A stretch of 64,000 nucleotides of DNA from UM-FILTER-49-7 sp964599895 (GCA_964599895.1 CAZRHT010000004.1:1-64000), one strand, 5' to 3'. Positions 1 through 8,914 are shown, counted from the first letter of the stretch. Program-made: numbers and translations. The notes: generated from the sequence alone by a model not told the origin.

Positions 1-62
1 CGGAAGGTGGCAGAGATGCCACCGGGAACAGTAACTGAAAATGCCGAAGCCACGCTCTATAC

Positions 63-91
63 TTGACATTTATGTAAGAGCTTGCAACACT
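63..91 (+). promoter_or_regulatory. weak candidate promoter of the bacillithiol operon
   Basis: A perfect -35 hexamer TTGACA lies at 63-68. At 17 bp spacing the -10 position reads AACACT (86-91), which matches the consensus at only three of six bases. The following gene has its own Shine-Dalgarno sequence, so a promoter here is plausible but unproven. The true promoter could lie beyond the left edge. Confidence 0.25.
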
Positions 92-123
92 GTCCTTGAG
101 CGATTTACCAATCGGGAGGAGAT

Positions 124-765
124 ATGATTTTCGAGCAAATCGAAACCGGCGGAGACAGAAATTTCGGATACCTGATCGGAGACGGCGACACCGGCGTCGC
201 GGCACTGGTAGATCCGTCACCGGACCCATCACCTTGTATTGCCGCGCTTCAAAAACACAAACTTTCCCTTGAAATGGTGATCAATACCCATGGCCACAGT
301 GACCACACAGGTGGCAACGCCTTTTTGAAGGATAAAACGGGGTGCAGCATTGTAGCCCACGAGTCAGCCCCCCACGGAGACATCCGGGTGGACGACTCCC
401 GCCCTTCCCTGGCCCTGGGAAATTTGATTCTTTCGTTTCTCCACACGCCCGGTCACACACCGGATTCCATCTGTGTCCACGTGGAAGATGAGTTGATCAC
501 CGGCGACACGCTGTTCGTGGGGAAGATCGGCGGCACTGCCACACGGAAGGAAGCAGAAACGGAGTTTCAGAGCTTGCTGATTCTCATGGAAATGGAACCC
601 CATATCCGGGTATGGCCGGGTCACAACTATGGAGTTGCGAAAAGCTCCACTATCGGCCACGAGCAGGAGACGAATCCCTTTCTACTCCGTCTCAATGACT
701 TCAGTGCCTTTTACTGGCTGAAGCAGAACTGGGCCGATTACAAGCTTCGTCACGGGATAAAGTAG
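124..765 (+). CDS. MBL-fold metallo-hydrolase, glyoxalase II-like
   Basis: This 213-residue protein is a metallo-beta-lactamase-fold hydrolase. The dinuclear metal motif T-H-G-H-S-D-H is at residues 55-61, with further ligands H111 (HTPGHT), D128 (TGDTL) and H167 (PGH). The family includes hydroxyacylglutathione hydrolases and persulfide dioxygenases. It heads a packed run ending in bshC-bshB-bshA, so a bacillithiol-thioester or bacillithiol-persulfide substrate is a reasonable inference, but nothing in the sequence fixes the substrate. A strong GGAGGAG sequence precedes the ATG. The next gene begins 4 nt after the stop. The family call is secure; the specific reaction is unknown. Confidence 0.85.
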   Translation: MIFEQIETGGDRNFGYLIGDGDTGVAALVDPSPDPSPCIAALQKHKLSLEMVINTHGHSDHTGGNAFLKDKTGCSIVAHESAPHGDIRVDDSRPSLALGNLILSFLHTPGHTPDSICVHVEDELITGDTLFVGKIGGTATRKEAETEFQSLLILMEMEPHIRVWPGHNYGVAKSSTIGHEQETNPFLLRLNDFSAFYWLKQNWADYKLRHGIK

Positions 766-769
766 CACC

Positions 770-1504
770 ATGGTGGCAGGCGCCTCCCACTGGTTTGAAA
801 ACTGGTTTAATGAGGATTACCTGCTCCTATACCGTCACCGGGATATGTCAGATGCGAACCGTCAGATTTCACTGATTCTCTCCACATTGAAGCCGGAACC
901 ATCAGCCAATATTCTGGATCTGGGCTGTGGCGAGGGGCGCCACTCGGAGATTCTCCATCAACACGGTCTGAATATAACTGGAATTGACTTGTCGGCGGTT
1001 CTCATTGACCTGGGCAAATTACAGTTTCCCCATCTGAATCTTTCTGTTGGCGACATGAGACGCATTTCAGGAAAATTCAACATAATTCTTTCTCTTTTCA
1101 CCAGCTTCGGCTATTTTGACGAAGATTCAGAAAACATGGAGGTACTCACCTCCGTATCACAGGCATTGACTCCCGGCGGAACGTACTGGCTGGATTATCT
1201 CAACCCGGCCTATGTGAGCGCTAATCTGGAACCGGAAACAGTCCGCGAGCTGGCTCCGGCTCAACGGGTAATTGAGAAAAGACGGATTGTTGGAGATATG
1301 GTGATAAAAGACATTGTTTTTGAAATGAATAATGGTGAGAAGCGCTACCAGGAGCGGGTGAAACTTTATGACAAGCCCCGCCTGGAAGATATGCTCCGTG
1401 ATGCCGGTCTGAGTCCGGTGGGCAGTTTCGGTAACTATGAAGGTGCCCGGTGGTCGTCGGAGTCGCCGCGAACCATTCTTTATGCGGAGAAGTTAGATGG
1501 CTAG
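770..1504 (+). CDS. class I SAM-dependent methyltransferase
   Basis: A 244-residue Rossmann-fold methyltransferase. Motif I (DLGCGEG) is at about residues 50-56 and the acidic ribose-binding motif (GIDLS) at 71-75. No transmembrane segment or extra domain is visible. It lies between the metallo-hydrolase and bshC, and its last 8 nt overlap bshC in another frame, which implies co-translation. A role in methylating a thiol or a small molecule linked to bacillithiol is possible only by context. Its Shine-Dalgarno sequence is weak, so it may depend on coupling to the gene upstream. The acceptor substrate cannot be read from the sequence. Confidence 0.85.
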   Translation: MVAGASHWFENWFNEDYLLLYRHRDMSDANRQISLILSTLKPEPSANILDLGCGEGRHSEILHQHGLNITGIDLSAVLIDLGKLQFPHLNLSVGDMRRISGKFNIILSLFTSFGYFDEDSENMEVLTSVSQALTPGGTYWLDYLNPAYVSANLEPETVRELAPAQRVIEKRRIVGDMVIKDIVFEMNNGEKRYQERVKLYDKPRLEDMLRDAGLSPVGSFGNYEGARWSSESPRTILYAEKLDG

Positions 1505-2729
1505 CCCTGTTTTCGTCACCGGACAACAGATCGGGATCCTCGGTGGCCCGATGTACACACTGTACAAGGTGCTGGGGGCCGTTACCCTCGCCCGTCGGGA
1601 AAACGGAAACGCTGTGTACTGGCTGGAAACCAATGACGCCGATTTTGCTGAAATAAACCATTTCAGTTATCTGGATAAGGCAAACCAGTTGAAAACCCTC
1701 CGTTGGGATAAGGATACCGGTGGGCTCTCCTCCGGATTGATCCCGGTGGATGAAAAACTGGTGGAAATTCTGAACAGGTTCTTTGACGACTTGACTCCCA
1801 CAGAATGGACAGGGTCCTTGCGTGAACTGGCAATTTCCTGTTATCAGCCCGGAAGCACACTTGGGGAGGCCAGTTTCCGACTTGCGTCCGCCTTGTACGG
1901 GACTCTGGGGATCCGTATCTTTGACCCTTCCGAGGATGGATTTTTGTCTGAAATCCGATCCATTCTGGAAGCTGAAATTGCGGCCACAGAAACAGGTGAA
2001 CAGTGCAACGCATTCCTTCGCGTCGACGGAAAACGTCTGGCATTATTCAAAACAGAAACGGGGCTCGTGTTCCGGGACAAGCGCCCCGCTAACCTTGAAA
2101 TGGGCCAGTTACTTCCCAATTTGAAGACACGAAATGTGTGCCAGGACGCGTACTTCAAAACGGACACCTATGTTGCGGGGCCGGGGGAAGTAGCGTACAT
2201 CTCAGAGCTTGGTCCCTGGTATAAACGCCATCTGGTCCAAGAGGCCCGGATTCAGAGACGCATGTCGGCAATTCTCATTGAGCCCCGGACGAAAAGGCTG
2301 CTGGAGAGAAGCGGGTTGACAGTGGCAGAAGTTATCGGCCAGGAAAAGGAATCTCTCCTGAAGAATGTTCGAAACCGTGAAAGCGGTGTGGATATTTCCG
2401 CACTGAACAATGATTTGTCAGAAAAAACGGAAGAATATCTGAACTTTGTAGATCAAATGGGACTGGACCGCAGAACAGTCCAGAAAATACTGGAACCGGC
2501 GGTCAAAGTCGCACTGGGAAAAAAACGCTCAGAAATTAACACTGCCATTCAGCAGAAATTATCCGATACCGGTGAACTCAGTGATAGATTGCTGCCAGGT
2601 GGATTGCCCCAGGAACGGGTTTTCAACCTTTTTTATTTCATGAACCGCTATGGCGGGCTGAATTTTGTACAATGGGTACTGGACCGGTATTGCTTTGAAT
2701 CGCAGATTCTGGAGGTTGGACATGCTTGA
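1497..2729 (+). CDS. bshC: BshC, bacillithiol synthase (cysteine-adding), N-terminally short
   Basis: BshC adds cysteine to glucosaminyl-malate, the last step of bacillithiol synthesis. The characteristic block V-x-T-G-Q-Q-x-G-x-L-x-G-P-x-Y-T is at residues 6-21, followed by the nucleotide-binding-type core with E-T-N-D-A-D-F-x-E-I-N-H at about 44-55. The C-terminal third looks helical and coiled-coil-like. Firmicute BshC proteins are about 540 residues and reach the GQQ block only after about 80-100 residues. Here the protein is 410 residues and the block begins at residue 9. The ATG is preceded by GGAGAAG and the upstream frame is occupied by the methyltransferase, so the short form looks genuine. 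It overlaps both neighbours by 8 nt. Confidence 0.93.
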   Translation: MASPVFVTGQQIGILGGPMYTLYKVLGAVTLARRENGNAVYWLETNDADFAEINHFSYLDKANQLKTLRWDKDTGGLSSGLIPVDEKLVEILNRFFDDLTPTEWTGSLRELAISCYQPGSTLGEASFRLASALYGTLGIRIFDPSEDGFLSEIRSILEAEIAATETGEQCNAFLRVDGKRLALFKTETGLVFRDKRPANLEMGQLLPNLKTRNVCQDAYFKTDTYVAGPGEVAYISELGPWYKRHLVQEARIQRRMSAILIEPRTKRLLERSGLTVAEVIGQEKESLLKNVRNRESGVDISALNNDLSEKTEEYLNFVDQMGLDRRTVQKILEPAVKVALGKKRSEINTAIQQKLSDTGELSDRLLPGGLPQERVFNLFYFMNRYGGLNFVQWVLDRYCFESQILEVGHA

Positions 2730-3450
2730 CATTCTCGCCATCGGGGCTCACCCGGACGATATTGAAATTTTCATGGGCGGCGCAATGGCGGCATTCCATG
2801 CACAAGGTTTGAAAACCGGCATCTGCGACCTGACACAGGGAGAGGCCGGGACCTATGGCTCTGCCGAAACTCGCGCCCTTGAGCTTTCAAAGGCAACGAA
2901 GATTCTATCGGTGGAAGAACGCTTTACCTTGAACCTGCCCGATGGGAATGTGCAGAATACTGAATCGGCCCGGTTGAAGGTCATTAAGGTACTTCGGAAA
3001 ACAAGGCCGGAATTGGTGTTTACCTTCGTCAATGCCCCCATGCGGCACCCGGACCATCAAAACACCGGAATAATTGTAAGGGAATGCGTTTTTCTGGCCG
3101 GACTGGAAAAAATTGACACGGGACAGCCGCCCTTTCGACCCTCCGTGTGCATCGGGTTTCCGGAACTGATACCAGCAGCTGAACCGGATTTCGTGGTGGA
3201 CATCACGAAATTCTGGGATCTTAAACTGAATGCGATCCGGGCTTATGGTTCACAGGTTACTGCAGAGGGAGAAAACGACGGCAACACGAAAACATTTATC
3301 CGGTCCAATCGATTCTGGGAGATTCTGGAGGCACGGGCTGTTATGGCAGGTGCTAAGGTTGGTGCCGGTTTTGGAGAACCATTTTTCAGTGACCAGCCCC
3401 TTCGAATCGAAGATGTACTGACACCCTTCATCAAGAAGGATATTCGCTAA
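2722..3450 (+). CDS. bshB: BshB, N-acetylglucosaminyl-malate deacetylase
   Basis: A 242-residue LmbE/PIG-L-family zinc deacetylase that removes the acetyl group from GlcNAc-malate. The zinc motif A-H-P-D-D is at residues 9-13 and the second ligand motif H-P-D-H at 109-112. G-E-A-G-T near residue 40 is typical of BshB1-type enzymes. The ATG at 2722 has GGAGG at 2711-2715 and overlaps the bshC stop by 8 nt. A longer reading from 2665 runs inside bshC and has no family support. It lies between the other two pathway genes, so the assignment is secure. Confidence 0.95.
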   Translation: MLDILAIGAHPDDIEIFMGGAMAAFHAQGLKTGICDLTQGEAGTYGSAETRALELSKATKILSVEERFTLNLPDGNVQNTESARLKVIKVLRKTRPELVFTFVNAPMRHPDHQNTGIIVRECVFLAGLEKIDTGQPPFRPSVCIGFPELIPAAEPDFVVDITKFWDLKLNAIRAYGSQVTAEGENDGNTKTFIRSNRFWEILEARAVMAGAKVGAGFGEPFFSDQPLRIEDVLTPFIKKDIR

Positions 3451-3462
3451 AGGACGACAAAT

Positions 3463-4605
3463 ATGAAAATCGCGGTACTGAATTACCATAGAATGGGTGG
3501 TTCCGGCATTGTTGCCTACGAACTCGGCAGGGCCATGGCTGAAGAAATAGGACACAGTGTCCATTTTGTTGGACTGGAACCCCCTTTTCGCCTTGGGGAA
3601 CAGTATTCTGATCGAATCCACTTTCACAAGGTCTGGCTAAAAGATTATCCGGTTTTCAACTACCCGCCTTACACCCTGGCGCTGGCATCCCAGCTAAGTG
3701 GCCTGATCATCAAGTATAATATTGACCTGATTCACAGCCACTATGCCCTCCCCCATGCGGTTGCAGCTCTTCTGGCCAGTGACATTTCCGGACGGGATGT
3801 AAAGTGTATAACCACTCTCCACGGTACTGATATTACCGTTGTGGGTGCCCACCCCACTATGACCAATATTACCTGCCATGCTCTGCGGAAGTGCGATGCC
3901 ATAACAGCAGTGTCCCACTATTTGCGGACGGAAACTGAAAGGATTTTTGGCATGCCGGAAGGCCGGATTCAAACCATTTACAATTTTATTAATCCGGAGT
4001 TCTTCAACCCCGGGTTACAGAAAAAAGACCAGTTGAACCCTGAAAATGACTTCGTATGCCTTCATATCTCAAACCTGCGGAAGGTGAAACAGCCCCTGGA
4101 TGTTATCCGGATATTTCATGGCCTCTCGCAAAAATCTACCCGGCCGATGAAGCTGTGGATTCTGGGAGAAGGTCCAATGCAATCAGAGATGATGAATCTG
4201 GCTGCATCCCTTGGAATCGAAAACCGGGTCCAGTTTATGGGAATCCGGACAAATATCGGGCCGATCATTGCCAGTGCAAACCTGTTGATTATGCCAAGCC
4301 AGGAAGAGTCTTTCGGGTTGTCAGCACTGGAAGCGATGGCCTGCGGTGTACCAGTACTGGCAGCCCATGCCGGAGGTTTGCCGGAAGTAGTTAAAGATGG
4401 GCACACCGGGTTCCTATTCCAAACAGGAGATATCCGGGCCGCTGTGGACAGGGGTCTCCAGCTCATCCGGAATCAAAATCTTCTGAAAACTATGGCCGAA
4501 ACAGCAGCAAAACATGCTGTAGAGACTTTCAATATGAACACAATCGTTCGCCAATACAACGAACTCTATGAGACCGTGCTTGCGGGAAAGGAAAAAGGAG
4601 AATAA
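3463..4605 (+). CDS. bshA: BshA, N-acetyl-alpha-D-glucosaminyl L-malate synthase
   Basis: A 380-residue GT4-family glycosyltransferase that joins GlcNAc from UDP-GlcNAc to L-malate, the first committed step to bacillithiol. The N-terminal glycine loop G-G-S-G-I is at residues 12-16. The BshA-typical stretches Y-P-P-Y-T-L, H-S-H-Y-A-L-P-H-A and T-L-H-G-T-D-I-T-V follow. The donor-site motif E-S-F-G-L-x-x-L-E-A-M-A-C-G is near residues 285-300. It starts 12 nt after bshB behind AAGGACG, within the same operon. With bshB and bshC present, the pathway is complete. Confidence 0.96.
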   Translation: MKIAVLNYHRMGGSGIVAYELGRAMAEEIGHSVHFVGLEPPFRLGEQYSDRIHFHKVWLKDYPVFNYPPYTLALASQLSGLIIKYNIDLIHSHYALPHAVAALLASDISGRDVKCITTLHGTDITVVGAHPTMTNITCHALRKCDAITAVSHYLRTETERIFGMPEGRIQTIYNFINPEFFNPGLQKKDQLNPENDFVCLHISNLRKVKQPLDVIRIFHGLSQKSTRPMKLWILGEGPMQSEMMNLAASLGIENRVQFMGIRTNIGPIIASANLLIMPSQEESFGLSALEAMACGVPVLAAHAGGLPEVVKDGHTGFLFQTGDIRAAVDRGLQLIRNQNLLKTMAETAAKHAVETFNMNTIVRQYNELYETVLAGKEKGE

Positions 4606-4616
4606 CCATCAAGCAC

Positions 4617-6365
4617 TTGAAAAAACTAATCCCATATCTGCACCGGCACATCACAGCCCTCAGCATCGGCTTTGTTTTCCTCATCGTGCAGAATTACACA
4701 ATTTCAAAAATTCCGGCCTACATGCGGGGTATGCTCGATGAAATCACGAGTACCAACCGCCTTCCGGTAATCATGGAAAATATTAAGATGGCGGTGCTCT
4801 TTACGGTTCTGACAGTCATCAGCATGTATGCCATGCGGCAACTCATCATCGGCGTTTCCAGAAAAATTGAATTCCAGCTGCGTTCGGATATTTTTGCCAA
4901 ATTTCTCCGCCTGGATGCAATGTTTTTCCGCTTCCGGGAAACCGGGGACCTGGTCTCCCGAAGTACCAATGATCTCAATGATGTTAGAACTCTTCTGGGA
5001 CCTGGGATGATGTATGTCCCGAATTCATTAAGCCGTGTCGCAATTTTTCTTCCCATCATGTTGTCCCTGAGCTCCCGGCTGATGATATGGTTTGTTGCCC
5101 TGATCACAACAGTTGTTGTGATGATTCTCTTATTGATGCCTCTGTTACGAGTGCGATTTCGCAAGGTGCAAGAGGCCTCCGCCGCCATACAAACCCGGGT
5201 CTGGCAGGATATCTCCGGTATCGAGATTATCAAGCTCCACACCCTGGAAAAGGTGGAAACCGGCCGCTTTGCAAAATTGAACAAATGGTATATCGGGAGG
5301 CAGATGGACCTTGTCCGCTGGCGGGGATTCATGTGGCCCTTTTTTGTCTTCATATTTTCACTTGCAGAGTTGCTGATTCTGGTTGTTGGTGGCAGGCAGG
5401 TCATTGCCGGTGACATGACTATCGGTCAGCTCCTGCAGTTCAACATATTGGTCTCCTATCTCACATTTCCCATCCTCTCCCTCGGCTGGGTCATGTCCCT
5501 CATACAGCAGGGAATCAGTGCCATGGGCCGAATCAACGAAATCCTTGATTCCCCTGAGGAATCCCGGGATGAAAAAGTAAATATTCCGGATGGAACACTC
5601 ACGGTTACCGTTCAAAATCTCAGCTATCGTTATCCTCAATCCGAAGAAGCCTCGTTGAAAAACATATCCATGCAGATTCACAAGGGTGAAACGGTAGGAA
5701 TCACCGGCCCCATCGGTTGCGGAAAGTCCACCCTGGCAGAACTGCTCACCGGCATTCTTCAGGCTGAACCGGGCATGATTTTCCTCAACGGGACCGACAT
5801 TTCACAAATCGCCGCGACGAAAATCGGGAGCCGGGTGACTCTTGTACCACAGGACCCCTTTCTTTTTACCCGGACAATTGCGGAAAACATCGCCCTGGGT
5901 GAAAATTCACCTGCCCCGGAACCGATACTGGCCGCCGCAGAAAAAGCGGGACTGGAAAAAGATCTTGCCGCCTTTTCCAAAGGACTGAATGAAATAGTTG
6001 GAGAACGTGGAATCACTCTCTCCGGAGGCCAGAAACAGCGGGTTGCCATTGCCCGGGCGCTCTACCGGCCTGCATCATTACTGGTGCTGGATGATGCCCT
6101 TTCATCGGTGGATTCACGGACGGAAGCAAAGATTCTCCGGGCCTTTTCCGGAGAAAAAGAGAACCGGGCTATTGTGATCATCTCCCATAGGATTACGGCC
6201 CTGAAAAACGCCGACCGGATATACGTGCTGGATGAGGGTCGGATCATGGAATCCGGAACACATGCTGATCTCATTAAACTGAACGGGCTCTACGCAAAAC
6301 TGGCTCAATTGCAACAGATGGAAGAAGATCCGGCATCGGCGGGAACAGAGGGGGAAGAATCGTGA
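4617..6365 (+). CDS. ABC exporter half-transporter with degenerate ATP site
   Basis: An MdlA/BmrC-like half-exporter: six transmembrane helices in residues 1-300, then an ATPase domain. Walker A (GPIGCGKS) is at 364-371, LSGGQ at 468-472 and Walker B ends in D492. The catalytic position after Walker B is Asp493 rather than Glu, as in the degenerate-site subunit of heterodimeric exporters. The 4-nt GTGA overlap with the next half-transporter supports pairing. Start: the TTG at 4617 lies 16 nt after the AAGGAG at 4595-4600, while an in-frame ATC at 4608 lies at ideal spacing and gives the usual LKKL-type N terminus. Initiation at ATC, or an ATG misread, is possible. Proximity to bsh genes suggests thiol-conjugate export, which is unproven. 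Confidence 0.9.
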   Translation: MKKLIPYLHRHITALSIGFVFLIVQNYTISKIPAYMRGMLDEITSTNRLPVIMENIKMAVLFTVLTVISMYAMRQLIIGVSRKIEFQLRSDIFAKFLRLDAMFFRFRETGDLVSRSTNDLNDVRTLLGPGMMYVPNSLSRVAIFLPIMLSLSSRLMIWFVALITTVVVMILLLMPLLRVRFRKVQEASAAIQTRVWQDISGIEIIKLHTLEKVETGRFAKLNKWYIGRQMDLVRWRGFMWPFFVFIFSLAELLILVVGGRQVIAGDMTIGQLLQFNILVSYLTFPILSLGWVMSLIQQGISAMGRINEILDSPEESRDEKVNIPDGTLTVTVQNLSYRYPQSEEASLKNISMQIHKGETVGITGPIGCGKSTLAELLTGILQAEPGMIFLNGTDISQIAATKIGSRVTLVPQDPFLFTRTIAENIALGENSPAPEPILAAAEKAGLEKDLAAFSKGLNEIVGERGITLSGGQKQRVAIARALYRPASLLVLDDALSSVDSRTEAKILRAFSGEKENRAIVIISHRITALKNADRIYVLDEGRIMESGTHADLIKLNGLYAKLAQLQQMEEDPASAGTEGEES

Positions 6366-8110
6366 AGACACCCGAACGCAAAGGTCGCCTGTTCCGCAGG
6401 CTGATTCCGACCCTTAAGAATCACCTTTTCCTGGTCGCTCTTGGAACATTGTTGATGATATTGGTGGATGCCGCCAGCGTTATCCAGCCCTGGCTGGTAA
6501 AAACCGGAATTGACCGCTATGTGAGAAATGGGGACGTCCCGGGTCTTACACGAATCAGCATCGTCCTGGCAGCGGTCCTCATTGGCGGCTTCCTTCTACA
6601 GGTTGTTTTCACCATCACCGTTCAATACCTGGGTCAACGCCTGCTTTACGACCTCAGAATGGACCTTTTTCGAAAACTCATGCGCCTTCCCACTTCCTAT
6701 TTTGACAAAACGCCTCTGGGCAAAACCCTGACTCACATTACCAACGACGTGGAAGCGATACGGGAATTCATCTCAGATGGTATTGTCACAGTGGCTGGAG
6801 ACGTTCTCAAAATTATCTTCATCGCTGCCGCCATGGTTATGCTCAGCCCCAGACTCGCACTTGCCGCATTTATCACCCTTCCCTTTTTCATTGTTGCCAC
6901 CAGTCTGTTTCGCAAGTCTATCCGAACCGGATTCCGGGGCGTCAGAAAAGCAAACAGCGATATCAACACTGTGCTGACGGAGACCATCGGAGGGGCGAGG
7001 GAGATTCAAGTATTTCAGACAAAATCCGAACGGGCTGATGTGTTTGAAGTTTGTAATAACAATTACCTTTCAGCATACCTCAAAGTCATTCAGGCCTACG
7101 CACTTTACTTTCCCGTACTGGAAATTGTATCCAATGCCGGAATGATCCTCGTTCTGTTTACTGCCCATATGTTTATGGGTACGGCGCTGGAAGCCGGTGT
7201 TATTTTTGCGTTTTTTGCCTACATCAACATGTTTTTCTTCCCGCTCAGGCAGATGGCGGAAAAATTCAATCTCTTTCAATCTGCCATGGCAGCATCCGAG
7301 CGGGTCTTTTACATGCTTGATCAGCCGGAAGACATCACAGATCCGGAAAATCCCATCGTCCTGCCCGAAACCGGTAAAATGGAAATCCACTTTCAAAATG
7401 TCAGTTTTGGCTATGATCCCGACCAGCCCGTTCTGAAAAACATCACGTTCAGCATTGACGCAGGTGAAAAAATTGCTTTTGTTGGCGTAACAGGCTCCGG
7501 CAAAACAACGGTTATCAAGCTCATCAACCGCTTGTACGATATACAGGAAGGGCAAATTCTCATTAACAATACGGACATTCGCCAGCTTCTTGTCGGTGAA
7601 CTCAGAAAACGCATTGCTACTATTCCCCAGGACCCCTTTCTCTTCACCGGCACCATTTCAGACAATATCTCTCTCCATCGGCCCTCCATCTCGGAAAGCG
7701 ACATTATGAAAGCCGCTGAAAAATCCCGTGCCCGTCAGTTCATCGAAAATCTTCCCCATGGCTACTCCGAAGAGGTGCTTGAATCGGGCAAGCGCCTGTC
7801 CGTCGGGCAGCGCCAGCTCCTTGCCTTTACCCGAGCTCTGGTCAGCGATCCGGAATTGGTCATACTGGATGAGGCCACGGCTAATATTGACTCAGAAACA
7901 GAAAACTTGATAGAACACTCTGTGGAGGAAATCACTCGAAATCGAACTGCCATTATCATTGCTCATCGTCTCTCCACTATTCGGAAAGTGGATCGGATTT
8001 TTGTCTTCCACAAGGGCAAACTGGTTGAATCCGGCACCCACACAGAACTCCTGCAAAAGAATGGTCTATACAAAAAATTCCTCCCTGAAGGCCCTGCGGC
8101 AAATCCATAG
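6362..8110 (+). CDS. ABC exporter half-transporter, catalytic partner
   Basis: A 582-residue MdlB/BmrD-like half-exporter that pairs with the preceding gene. It has an N-terminal six-helix exporter domain and a C-terminal ATPase. Walker A (GVTGSGKT) is near residues 378-385. The signature is LSVGQ, a weakened form. Walker B is followed by a true catalytic Glu (LVILDEA), and the H-loop is IIAHR. The canonical catalytic site is therefore built from this protein's Walker motifs and the partner's intact LSGGQ, the usual asymmetric design. It starts with GTG overlapping the upstream stop by 4 nt. The substrate is unknown; lipids, drugs or bacillithiol conjugates are all possible. Confidence 0.92.
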   Translation: MKTPERKGRLFRRLIPTLKNHLFLVALGTLLMILVDAASVIQPWLVKTGIDRYVRNGDVPGLTRISIVLAAVLIGGFLLQVVFTITVQYLGQRLLYDLRMDLFRKLMRLPTSYFDKTPLGKTLTHITNDVEAIREFISDGIVTVAGDVLKIIFIAAAMVMLSPRLALAAFITLPFFIVATSLFRKSIRTGFRGVRKANSDINTVLTETIGGAREIQVFQTKSERADVFEVCNNNYLSAYLKVIQAYALYFPVLEIVSNAGMILVLFTAHMFMGTALEAGVIFAFFAYINMFFFPLRQMAEKFNLFQSAMAASERVFYMLDQPEDITDPENPIVLPETGKMEIHFQNVSFGYDPDQPVLKNITFSIDAGEKIAFVGVTGSGKTTVIKLINRLYDIQEGQILINNTDIRQLLVGELRKRIATIPQDPFLFTGTISDNISLHRPSISESDIMKAAEKSRARQFIENLPHGYSEEVLESGKRLSVGQRQLLAFTRALVSDPELVILDEATANIDSETENLIEHSVEEITRNRTAIIIAHRLSTIRKVDRIFVFHKGKLVESGTHTELLQKNGLYKKFLPEGPAANP

Positions 8111-8170
8111 CGTGATGGGTGATCGGTGACCGTATCCAGCAATGAAGAGGATGACCTACTGATTTTTCTC

Positions 8171-8194
8171 CACTTGCACTTCCACTCGCGTTAC
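8171..8194 (-). repeat. degenerate hexamer repeat, copy A
   Basis: On the minus strand this stretch reads as imperfect hexamers of the type GTGSAA. It matches 31808-31831 at 21 of 24 positions in the same orientation. It lies in the 187-bp interval after the ABC exporter genes. I see no gene in that interval. Confidence 0.5.
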
Positions 8195-8297
8195 TCTGCC
8201 GCCCACACATAACGCCCACTCTCCCAGAAACAGGACTTTACAAATCATGCAATGAATGAGAAAGTGTAGGCAACAAAATGAACGACAGGAGTGAAAC

Positions 8298-8753
8298 ATG
8301 AATTCACAGGGAGATGAGAAAAAGCCGGCACGACGACTGAAAATGCAGGTTCGCTTCAGCAAGGCAAGCACGTTTCAACTGGGTTTAATTACCGATATTT
8401 CTACAACCGGTCTAACGATGCTTTGCAGGGAAAAACCGAGTGATCGAACTATTACCCTGTCACTGGCTTACCAGTCTCTTACCACCGACATCGTTTGTGA
8501 AGCACTCCGTCAGGAAACAGTGGACATTCACGGTCACACGCTGAATCATCTGCAATTGAAGATTGTGGCTGCTCCACTTTCGTACCTGGACATCGTAGAT
8601 GCAATTGAGGAGCAACAGGCCCGGACCGACGTCGGCCTGTCGACTGACCCTCCCCATTCCGAAGTTGAAGAGGATATTCAGGAACTCCTTCCCGAAGATC
8701 TGGAAGACCCGGAAGATCTCGAGTATTTAGAAGATCTGGTAGAAGAAGAATAA
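8298..8753 (+). CDS. PilZ-domain protein with acidic tail
   Basis: A 151-residue protein with a PilZ-like c-di-GMP-binding domain in residues 8-105. A basic R-R-x-x-x-x-V-R segment lies near residues 12-19, and the D-I-S-T-T-G motif matches the [D/N]-x-S-x-x-G signature. The last 30 residues are almost all Glu, Asp, Leu and Pro, a disordered acidic tail not part of the PilZ fold. AGGAG at 8287-8291 sets the ATG start. It is transcribed alone between the ABC exporter and the assembly gap. It is one of three small PilZ proteins in the window and may be a c-di-GMP adaptor for motility or surface processes. No target can be deduced. Confidence 0.8.
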   Translation: MNSQGDEKKPARRLKMQVRFSKASTFQLGLITDISTTGLTMLCREKPSDRTITLSLAYQSLTTDIVCEALRQETVDIHGHTLNHLQLKIVAAPLSYLDIVDAIEEQQARTDVGLSTDPPHSEVEEDIQELLPEDLEDPEDLEYLEDLVEEE

Positions 8754-8791
8754 AGAAATAGTTTCAACGCCGTTCCACGCCGAATGCCAAA

Positions 8792-8891
8792 NNNNNNNNN
8801 NNNNNNNNNNNNNNNNNNNNNNNNNNNNNNNNNNNNNNNNNNNNNNNNNNNNNNNNNNNNNNNNNNNNNNNNNNNNNNNNNNNNNNNNNNN
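8792..8891. other. assembly gap of 100 N
   Basis: Exactly 100 N, the conventional scaffold gap of unknown size. The gene content across it cannot be known. A 12-base word at 8111-8122 reappears inverted at 8897-8908 just beyond the gap, which suggests that repeats broke the assembly here. Confidence 0.95.
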
Positions 8892-8914
8892 ACTCTTCAC
8901 CCATCACGGCTGTT

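Noticed and set aside
6..23. Hairpin GGTGGCA/TGCCACC at the left edge, a possible riboswitch or terminator remnant
   Set aside because: It is cut by the window edge, no T-run follows, and I could not match it to any riboswitch consensus.
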